NCBI GenBank assembly: GCA_900299065.1
Contig: OMIJ01000062.1
Span: 1 to 30,641, forward strand
DNA: 30,641 nucleotides
DNA from: Hyphomicrobiales bacterium
Lineage (GTDB): Bacteria; Pseudomonadota; Alphaproteobacteria; Rhizobiales; Beijerinckiaceae
Direction: 5' to 3'
The position numbers were made by a program, and so were the translations under genes. Every line of letters begins with the position of its first letter. Within the stretch, counting starts at the first letter, position 1. Of the stretch, positions 24,320 to 30,641 are shown piece by piece. The notes below the pieces were generated by a model that saw only the letters and a list, made by a program, of their open reading frames with translations, was not told the DNA's origin and ran no database searches.

Positions 24320-26104
24320 ATGAGCAATGAATCAAAACAAGATCGGGGATGGTCCTTGACCAATCCCCGGCACAGGTTTTTGCGCGCCAAACCGGATGCA
24401 ACACAAACCGATGGGCTAACCTCCGGCCTGCTTGTGCTCGTTCAAACCATCAGCGCCATTATTCTGCTGCTGCTCTGTTGCGTCATCTGGTTGAGCTTTA
24501 TCGAGGGTCGCCCCGGCGATCCTGATATGATTCTCTCCGCCAATAATTATCGTGAAATTCTGGGCAGCGCCTTCACCTGGCAGGTCATGCTGAACACCAT
24601 TGGCTTTTCATTGGTCACCATCCTTGTGGCCATGATCTTTGGACTGCCCATAGCCTGGCTGGTGGAGCGTACTGATTTTCCCGGCCGTTCAATTGTTTTC
24701 ACCTTGATGACCTTGGGCATGCTGATCCCCGGTTTTGCCATTGCCATGGGCTGGTTGTTCATGCTGCATCCGCGCATTGGTCTGGTGAATGTCTGGCTGC
24801 GCCAAACTTTCGGCCTGATGGATCCCGTCTTAAATATTGCTTCCATTCTGGGCATGGGCTGGGTGCAGGGATTAAGCCTCGCCCCGGTGGCTTTCATCAT
24901 GACGGCAGCTGTGTTTCGCGCTATGGACCCCTCCCTTGAGGAAGCCGCACAGATGAGCGGTGCTAGCCGTGGCAAAATATTTTTCCGCATCACCACAAAA
25001 CTGGCCTGGCCCGGAATATTGGCAGCGGGGCTTTATATTTTCACAATGGGCTTTGCCGCCTTTGATGTGCCCGCCATCATTGGCTGGGGCAATCGCATCT
25101 ATACATTCAGTACTTATCTGCTGCTGCAATTAAAACCCGATGACAGCACGCCGCGCTTTGGCATGGCTGCGGCTTTATCAACTCTGGTCATTGGCCTCGC
25201 ATTGGCTCTGAGCTTTTGGTATGCGCGCATGCAAAAGCAATCAGGCCGCTATCAAACCATTTCCGGCAAAGCCTATCGCCCCAATCGATTGCGTTTGGGC
25301 CATTGGCGCTATAGCGCCTGGCTGCTTGTCGGGCTCTATCTCATATTAAGCAAATTATTGCCGATATTGTTGATGATCTGGGCCTCTCTACTGCCCTTCT
25401 TTCAAATGCCCTCATTCGCCGCCCTCAAGAATATTTCGCTTGATCATTACACCAAGGATCTGCCCTGGGAGCTGATCTTTGATGGCATGCGCACCACTGT
25501 CCTACTCATGTTGATCGTCCCCACCCTGACGATCTTTGCCAGCTTTGCCTTTTCTTGGATCGTGCTGCGCACCAATCTGCGTGGTCGTCACTGGTTCGAT
25601 TTGATTGCCTTTCTGCCCCATGCAGTGCCGGGCATAATCTTTGGCGTCAGCACACTTTTATTTGCGCTTTATGTGGCAGGCCCGAAAATCCCGCTCTTTG
25701 GTTCCATTTTCAGCCTGGCAATTGTTATGCTGGTGGCGCGCCTGAGCTATGGCACACGCATGACCAATTCAGGCCTGATGCAGCTTCATCGCGAGCTAGA
25801 AGAATCGGCCACTACTAGTGGCGCCTCAACGGGTGCCATGATTGTAAAAATCATTGCACCCCTGATGGCCCCCACCTTTATCTATGCCTGGCTCTGGATA
25901 GCGCTCTTGACCTTCCGCGAGCTCACCCTCGCCGTTGTACTCACCACACGCGACAATATGACTCTGCCCGTCGTCGTCTGGTCGCTCTGGCTCAGTGGCG
26001 GGCTTGGCACAGCCTCAGCGCTAACCCTGATCCTGCTCGTTATAATGCTGCCCGTGATAGGCCTTTATTGGTTTGTCTCACGCAAACGCGGGCTGATGAT
26101 CTGA
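24320..26104 (+). CDS. ABC transporter permease, two fused permease domains (ThiP/FbpB type)
   Basis: A 594-residue polytopic membrane protein with two BPD_transp_1 permease domains in one chain, as in FbpB or ThiP. The first ATPase-contact loop is EEAAQMSGASRGKIFFRI and the second EESATTSGASTGAMIVKI, each followed by the expected hydrophobic segment. About 12 transmembrane helices are apparent. The preceding gene supplies the binding protein, but no ATP-binding subunit lies before or after; an oligopeptidase follows, so the ATPase must be encoded elsewhere. The start has no clear Shine-Dalgarno. Confidence 0.92.
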   Translation: MSNESKQDRGWSLTNPRHRFLRAKPDATQTDGLTSGLLVLVQTISAIILLLLCCVIWLSFIEGRPGDPDMILSANNYREILGSAFTWQVMLNTIGFSLVTILVAMIFGLPIAWLVERTDFPGRSIVFTLMTLGMLIPGFAIAMGWLFMLHPRIGLVNVWLRQTFGLMDPVLNIASILGMGWVQGLSLAPVAFIMTAAVFRAMDPSLEEAAQMSGASRGKIFFRITTKLAWPGILAAGLYIFTMGFAAFDVPAIIGWGNRIYTFSTYLLLQLKPDDSTPRFGMAAALSTLVIGLALALSFWYARMQKQSGRYQTISGKAYRPNRLRLGHWRYSAWLLVGLYLILSKLLPILLMIWASLLPFFQMPSFAALKNISLDHYTKDLPWELIFDGMRTTVLLMLIVPTLTIFASFAFSWIVLRTNLRGRHWFDLIAFLPHAVPGIIFGVSTLLFALYVAGPKIPLFGSIFSLAIVMLVARLSYGTRMTNSGLMQLHRELEESATTSGASTGAMIVKIIAPLMAPTFIYAWLWIALLTFRELTLAVVLTTRDNMTLPVVVWSLWLSGGLGTASALTLILLVIMLPVIGLYWFVSRKRGLMI

Positions 26105-26130
26105 GCTTTTATAAAAATTATAACTATTGA

Positions 26131-26150
26131 CTGGTTGAATGATCGACCAG
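26131..26150. promoter_or_regulatory. Imperfect dyad between permease and pepF
   Basis: CTGGTTGA (26131-26138) matches TCGACCAG (26143-26150) as an inverted repeat at 7 of 8 positions. A TTGACT at 26127-26132 overlaps it and could be a -35 box, although no good -10 was found. Possible operator or transcript end, not assigned. Confidence 0.3.
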
Positions 26151-26164
26151 CCTGACAATATGTA

Positions 26165-28045
26165 ATGCATCTCTTGCTGATCGGTTCTGATTCTATGCAC
26201 GACAATCGCCATCCGACCCCCCTTGCTGCTGCCAATTTACCAGCCTCTGCGCAAAGCCAGCCTGATCTGGGCTCCTTGCCGCAATGGCGCTTGAGCGATC
26301 TTTATCCCTCCATGGATTCGCCCGCCTATGCCAACGACCTTTCGCAGGCTCTGGCTGAATGCAAGGCCTTCGCCGATAACTATCGCGGCCGCCTCGAGGA
26401 ACTCGCCAAAGGACCAAATGCCAGTCAGAGCCTTGGTGAGGCCGTGCGGCGCTATGAGGCGATTGAGGATCGTCTGGGCAAGATCATTTCCTATGCGGGG
26501 CTGATCTATTTTGCTGACACATCCAATCCCGCTCATATGAAATTCTATGGGGATGCGCAGGAGAAAATCACTGACGCCACCTCCGACATTTTATTTTTCA
26601 CTCTGGAGCTCAATCGCATTGACGATCAGCTTCTCGATAAAGCGGCCGAGCAATCGCCTCTGTCCCATTATCGCCCCTGGCTGGAAGATATCAGACGCGA
26701 AAAACCCTATCAGCTTGACGACAAGATCGAACAATTATTCCATGAAAAAGCCGTCACAGGTCGCAATGCCTGGAACCGTCTTTTTGATGAAACACTCGCT
26801 GGCCTGCGCTTTCACATCAAGGGGCAAGATCTCTCGATCACACAAGCGCAAAATCTGATGCAAGATCCAGATGAGGCCATCCGCAAGGAAGCCTCAATCG
26901 GCATAGCCAAAACGCTGGGCGACAATCTGCGCACCTTTGCGCTGATCACCAATACTCTGGCCAAGGATAAGGAAATCTCGGATCGCTGGCGCGGTTTTGA
27001 GGACATTGCCGATTCACGCCATCTGGCCAATCGTGTGGAACGCGAAGTCGTGGACGCTATGGTGAGCGCGGTTGAAGGCGCACATCCGCGCCTCTCGCAT
27101 CGCTATTATAAACTCAAAGCCAAATGGTTTGGCAAAGACCAATTGGACCATTGGGATCGCAATGCGCCCCTACCCAATGCGGCCAATCGTGATTATCGCT
27201 GGGAGGAAGCACGCGACATCATCCTGAATGCCTATAGCGATTTCTCACCCAAAATGTCTGCCATTGCTAAACGCTTCTTTGATGAGAGCTGGATTGATGC
27301 ACCTGTGCGCGCGGGCAAGCAATCAGGCGCTTTCGCTCATCCCACAGTGCCCTCTGCGCATCCCTATGTGCTGGTCAATTATATGGGCAAGCCGCGGGAT
27401 GTGATGACGCTTGCGCATGAATTGGGCCATGGTGTGCATCAGGTTCTGGCGGGCCCCAATGGCGCACTTATGGCACCCACGCCCCTGACCTTGGCCGAGA
27501 CGGCCTCCGTCTTTGGGGAAATGCTCACCTTCCGCGCACTGCTGCGCCAATCAGGTCCCGAACAGCGCCGCACCATACTGGCACAAAAAGTTGAGGACAT
27601 GCTCAACACTGTTGTAAGGCAAATTGCCTTTTATTCCTTCGAGCGCAAATTACACACACAGCGCCGCTCGGGCGAACTGACCGCAGAGCAAATCTGCGAA
27701 ACATGGATGAGTGTGCAGGCCTCGAGTCTAGGTCCTGGTGTGCGCTTGGGGCCGGGATATGAGACCTATTGGTCTTATATCCCCCATTTCATCCACTCGC
27801 CCTTTTATGTCTATGCCTATGCCTTTGGCGATTGCCTGGTCAATTCGCTCTATGGCCGCTATGAAAAATCAGCTGATGGCTTTGTTGAGAAATATTTTGC
27901 TCTGCTCTCTGCTGGCGGCACAAAACACCATTCCCAATTGCTCGCACCCTTTGGATTGGATGCACGCGATCCCGGCTTCTGGCAGATCGGCCTCAACATG
28001 ATCTCGGGCATGATTGATGAGCTGGAGACGATTGATCAGATCTGA
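26165..28045 (+). CDS. pepF: M3-family oligoendopeptidase F
   Basis: A zinc metallopeptidase of the PepF/Pz-peptidase group, which degrades short peptides in the cytoplasm. The protein shows LPQWRLSDLYPSMDSPAYANDL at its start, the M3 catalytic motif HELGH (His418-Glu-Leu-Gly-His422) in TLAHELGHGVHQVL, and the third zinc ligand region TLAETASVFGEML. C-terminal segments EQICETWMSVQASSLG and YVYAYAFGDCLVNSLYGRY are typical. The length of 626 residues is normal. An alternative in-frame ATG at 26195 gives a protein ten residues shorter; neither start has a good ribosome binding site. Signal peptide absent. Confidence 0.93.
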   Translation: MHLLLIGSDSMHDNRHPTPLAAANLPASAQSQPDLGSLPQWRLSDLYPSMDSPAYANDLSQALAECKAFADNYRGRLEELAKGPNASQSLGEAVRRYEAIEDRLGKIISYAGLIYFADTSNPAHMKFYGDAQEKITDATSDILFFTLELNRIDDQLLDKAAEQSPLSHYRPWLEDIRREKPYQLDDKIEQLFHEKAVTGRNAWNRLFDETLAGLRFHIKGQDLSITQAQNLMQDPDEAIRKEASIGIAKTLGDNLRTFALITNTLAKDKEISDRWRGFEDIADSRHLANRVEREVVDAMVSAVEGAHPRLSHRYYKLKAKWFGKDQLDHWDRNAPLPNAANRDYRWEEARDIILNAYSDFSPKMSAIAKRFFDESWIDAPVRAGKQSGAFAHPTVPSAHPYVLVNYMGKPRDVMTLAHELGHGVHQVLAGPNGALMAPTPLTLAETASVFGEMLTFRALLRQSGPEQRRTILAQKVEDMLNTVVRQIAFYSFERKLHTQRRSGELTAEQICETWMSVQASSLGPGVRLGPGYETYWSYIPHFIHSPFYVYAYAFGDCLVNSLYGRYEKSADGFVEKYFALLSAGGTKHHSQLLAPFGLDARDPGFWQIGLNMISGMIDELETIDQI

Positions 28046-28051
28046 TCAATC
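28030..28051. repeat. Perfect 22-bp palindrome spanning the pepF stop
   Basis: The 11-base half GATTGATCAGA (28030-28040) is followed at once by its exact reverse complement (28041-28051), with the pepF stop at 28043-28045 inside. It could fold as a hairpin with no T-run, or be a protein site. It lies between the convergent pepF and TonB-receptor genes and might limit read-through. Confidence 0.6.
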
Positions 28052-28071
28052 TCTCCAAGCACCCCCTCTCC

Positions 28072-30501
28072 TCAGAAGGTCATCCTCAGCCCACCATAAA
28101 CAGAGAAAGGCTGCAAGGGCGTGATCATGCGCGCATCCGTATAAACAATGGGGCTCGCTAGAGCGACGCCTGTTTTATCAAAATAAGTGCCATAGACACC
28201 AAATTTGCGGTCAAACAGATTATTGACCTGCGCAAAGATCTGCGCCGAATTGGTCAGCTGATAAGAAGTTTGTAAACCAGCAACCCAATAGGCAGGCAGT
28301 TTGGCATTCTGGTTGGAATCATCGCCATTGTAATATTGACTGGAGGCGGCGCTGATATTGGCACCAATCTTCCATTTGGATGTCACAGAATAATCGGCAG
28401 ACACTTTGATCTGTTGATCCGGAATGCTGGGAATGCGCGACCCCTTGGTGATTTGAATATCTCCATTGGCATCAGCCTTGGGATTATTGGGCGAAGCAAA
28501 GGTGCCATTGAATTGATAGCTCGCATCGATAAAGGCGTAATTGATTGAAGCCTGCCAATCACCCAATTGATAACTGGCTCCCGCCTCAACGCCCTGCCGT
28601 CGTGTCAAAGGCACATTGGTATAATAGCCGCGCCCTTGCAGCACGCTTGCCAGAGGCAAAATATCATTGGTGCTGTCAGTGCGAAAGACACCCAATTTCC
28701 AATCAAGATCGCCCGAGCCAATTGTGAGATTACCACGCAATCCCGCCTCAAATGTCTTGGAAACCACTTGCTTGAGTGGCGGATCAGCAACGAGCGAGTT
28801 TTCCAACAGACAGGGGCGCAGAGGATCAGCGCAATTCAACTCCAGAGGCGTGGGAATACGATTGGCCTCAGAATAGCCAGCATAAACTGTGGTATTGCGC
28901 GGTAATTTATAAGCCACACCAATCATTGGATTGAATCGCGTGAACTTATAATTACCATTCAATTCCGGCGCGAGGCCTGTCGCATCATTCATCTTCAATT
29001 GCGCCAGATTGAGGCGTCCACCCGCCGTCAAAGCCAATTGCGGAGTGATGTTAAACGTATCGAGCCCATAAAGACCAAAATAATCTGTCGTTGCATTCAA
29101 GCTGACCGGGGCATAACCCAAAGAGCCAGCCGTATGCAGAACACTGCCCATTCCCGCAATCGCGGCATCACTTCCCACACGCAGATCAGGGAAGATGAAA
29201 CCCAGAGCCGATTGAGATTGAAAATCAATCTTGCTGTGATCAATGCTGGAACCAAAAGACAGATAATTATCATGACCCGCAATCTTGCCAGTGTAAGTCG
29301 CCTGTGCGGAGGCGCCCATAGACGTCGTGCGACTCGCCGTACTGTCAATCACGCCATAAGGAACCGTTGCACCCGCATATGGGATTTTATTGCCATTGGT
29401 ATCAAGCAGTAAAAATTGATTGCGCCAGGCCGTAGTTTTGCCTCCCACAGGCGTGCCCCAGGGATCATCCTCCAAACACAGAAAGCCAAGATAGGATGAT
29501 TTGCTGCTGCATTGCTCGAAATCAGCTGTATTGCCATCCTTATGCGATTGCACAAAGCGACGCAGATAGGACTGCGCTTGCACAGTCCACAAAGGAGTCA
29601 GATCAAATTTGCCATTCAGCGACAAAGACCCATTCTCATTAATGGTTGATTGCGGCGTTGTGTAGACATTGCTGTATGATTGAGCGAGGCTTTCAACGGG
29701 TGTTGGGCCAATCACTCCCAGCCGATTGCTCGCGCCAGAAGATACCACATGCAATTCCGTACTCTCACCACGCCAGCCCAAATCAGAATAAATGCGAAAC
29801 AGATTTGAGGGGGAGAATTTGCGCCAGCCATTTTCACGCATCGCATCGCTGGCAACGTAAAGACTATATTTGTCTTTTTCCAAGCCATATTGGAATGACG
29901 CACCAATGCGACCATTAGAGCCGCCCATAACCTGCGTTTCGAAACCCTGCCAGTCAAAGCCTGACTTCATTTGCATATTAATAGCGCCGCCCAACGCATT
30001 CAGACCAAAGAGCGGATTATTGGTCCAAACATCCATACGCTGAATGGCCTGCGGGGGAATGAAATCCCAATTGACCGTATCACCAAAGGCCTCATTCAAA
30101 CGCACGCCATTTTGATAAATAGCCAGGCCCTGATTGCGCCCTTGCAAAGAAGAGGCATTAAATCCGCGATAAAACAGATCTTGAGAAAAGCCATTGCCCT
30201 GCACATCGGACAATGCAATGCCGGGCACAGAACGCGATAAAGAGTCGATCACACTGGGCGAGCCTGTGCGCGCAATATCATCCGCCCGCACACCTTGTGC
30301 CAATGCCGGAACCTTGTCGCGATCCACACCGGCTCCAGCCAAAGGCGAGGTTCCAATCACATCGACCTGCGGCAAATTCTGAACCGGAACACTCGGGCCA
30401 CCTGCAACTGATGTTTGCGCAAAAACTCCCGACATAGGGACCAGAAGGACTGAAAAGCTCAAGCTCAGAACAGGAATAGCTAACGAACGAAATCGGCGCA
30501 T
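28072..30501 (-). CDS. TonB-dependent outer-membrane receptor
   Basis: A TonB-dependent receptor of about 809 residues. From the ATG at 30501 the signal peptide reads MRRFRSLAIPVLSLSFSVLL up to a GVFAQ cleavage site; the frame is open to an upstream ATG at 30591, but those residues would precede the signal peptide and are not plausible. A TonB-box-like VDVIGTSPL region is followed by the plug domain (SVPGIALSDVQGNGFSQDLF, GLAIYQNGVRLNEAFGDTV, GLNALGGAINMQMKSG) and a 22-strand-type barrel ending in GGLRMTF. Cysteine pairs in FEQCSSKSSYLGFLCLEDD and LNCADPLRPCLLEN may staple external loops. Substrate unknown; there is no NikR box upstream. Confidence 0.92.
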   Translation of the reverse strand: MRRFRSLAIPVLSLSFSVLLVPMSGVFAQTSVAGGPSVPVQNLPQVDVIGTSPLAGAGVDRDKVPALAQGVRADDIARTGSPSVIDSLSRSVPGIALSDVQGNGFSQDLFYRGFNASSLQGRNQGLAIYQNGVRLNEAFGDTVNWDFIPPQAIQRMDVWTNNPLFGLNALGGAINMQMKSGFDWQGFETQVMGGSNGRIGASFQYGLEKDKYSLYVASDAMRENGWRKFSPSNLFRIYSDLGWRGESTELHVVSSGASNRLGVIGPTPVESLAQSYSNVYTTPQSTINENGSLSLNGKFDLTPLWTVQAQSYLRRFVQSHKDGNTADFEQCSSKSSYLGFLCLEDDPWGTPVGGKTTAWRNQFLLLDTNGNKIPYAGATVPYGVIDSTASRTTSMGASAQATYTGKIAGHDNYLSFGSSIDHSKIDFQSQSALGFIFPDLRVGSDAAIAGMGSVLHTAGSLGYAPVSLNATTDYFGLYGLDTFNITPQLALTAGGRLNLAQLKMNDATGLAPELNGNYKFTRFNPMIGVAYKLPRNTTVYAGYSEANRIPTPLELNCADPLRPCLLENSLVADPPLKQVVSKTFEAGLRGNLTIGSGDLDWKLGVFRTDSTNDILPLASVLQGRGYYTNVPLTRRQGVEAGASYQLGDWQASINYAFIDASYQFNGTFASPNNPKADANGDIQITKGSRIPSIPDQQIKVSADYSVTSKWKIGANISAASSQYYNGDDSNQNAKLPAYWVAGLQTSYQLTNSAQIFAQVNNLFDRKFGVYGTYFDKTGVALASPIVYTDARMITPLQPFSVYGGLRMTF

Positions 30502-30622
30502 GATTTGACTTTCATCAAGTTTCAAATGGCGCGTGATGAGCATGGAGGCGCTCAGCGCTGTACCTTGATCAAAATAATAGGTCTGCCCCAAACCAATGAG
30601 GAGTCAGTTTGCAAAAGCTTAT

Positions 30623-30639
30623 TCGGGAAATTTTCCCGA
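30623..30639. promoter_or_regulatory. Palindrome at window edge, candidate operator
   Basis: TCGGGAAATTTTCCCGA is a perfect inverted repeat with 8-base arms and one central base. It lies 122 bases upstream of the chosen TonB-receptor start, so it could be an operator for that gene or for a gene beyond the window. It does not resemble the common Fur box. Confidence 0.45.
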
Positions 30640-30641
30640 TA

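Noticed and set aside
28072..30501. TonB receptor as the nickel receptor for NikMLQO
   Set aside because: No NikR box is present in its upstream region and it lies 22 kb away; the substrate cannot be assigned from sequence.
30502..30591. N-terminal extension of the TonB-dependent receptor
   Set aside because: It would place about 30 residues before the signal peptide.
1..30641. Mobile elements, prophage, CRISPR arrays, tRNA and rRNA
   Set aside because: No transposase or integrase reading frames, no regularly spaced repeats and no recognisable tRNA or rRNA sequence were seen.

Overview
The window looks like an ordinary chromosomal segment of an alphaproteobacterium, most likely of the Hyphomicrobiales (Rhizobiales). 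Three things suggest this. The 41-residue, cysteine-free ribosomal protein L36 is the alphaproteobacterial type. Several neighbouring families (GapR/DUF2312, DUF1244, DUF1036, the DUF882 peptidase) are largely confined to or typical of Alphaproteobacteria. The ECF nickel importer has the NikK-NikM-NikL-NikQ-NikO layout known from rhizobia-like organisms, under a canonical NikR operator. Base composition is moderate by eye (not computed) and looks even. I saw no insertion sequence, phage gene, CRISPR array, tRNA or rRNA.

Layout. (1) 1-1925: the 3' part of a fumarylacetoacetate-hydrolase family gene cut by the window edge, then an ACMSD-like amidohydrolase; both suggest ring-cleavage product catabolism. 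(2) 1931-5636: a NikR-box promoter and five tightly packed genes, nikKMLQO, forming a complete energy-coupling-factor nickel importer, closed by a bidirectional terminator. (3) 5704-7263, minus strand: an orphan family-5 (peptide/nickel type) substrate-binding protein. (4) 7456-12466: a TetR repressor with a palindromic operator upstream, an RND membrane-fusion protein and an RND pump, joined by overlapping start and stop codons. An EntS-like MFS exporter converges on them (12482-13741, minus). (5) 13982-21805: a conserved housekeeping block with rpmJ, a TPR protein, pyruvate kinase, DUF1036, an N-formylglutamate amidohydrolase-like protein, DUF1244, gapR, a DUF882 M15-type peptidase and an NtrC-type sigma-54 response regulator. 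(6) 22005-26104: a Rieske oxygenase alpha subunit followed by an iron-type ABC binding protein and a fused double permease without an ATPase. (7) 26165-28045: an M3-family oligoendopeptidase F. (8) 28072-30501, minus: a TonB-dependent receptor, with a palindrome upstream at the window edge.

How they work together. The clearest integrated unit is the nickel importer. NikR with nickel should close the promoter; NikM and NikL form the substrate-specific part, NikQ and NikO the energising module, and NikK is a periplasmic accessory. After signal peptide or initiator-Met removal, NikK, NikL and NikM would each expose histidine at mature position 1 or 2, which fits an amino-terminal nickel-handling chemistry. 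The TetR-RND set is a self-regulated efflux operon that needs an outer-membrane channel from elsewhere.

No stretch above about 300 bases lacks a gene. The longer gaps (about 7264-7509, 13742-13981, 16895-17069, 18215-18368, 21806-22004) hold promoters, dyads or nothing recognised. I found no convincing wholly new system. The best leads are the nickel N-terminal histidine pattern, the ATPase-less transporter coupled to a Rieske oxygenase, and the structured leader ahead of gapR.
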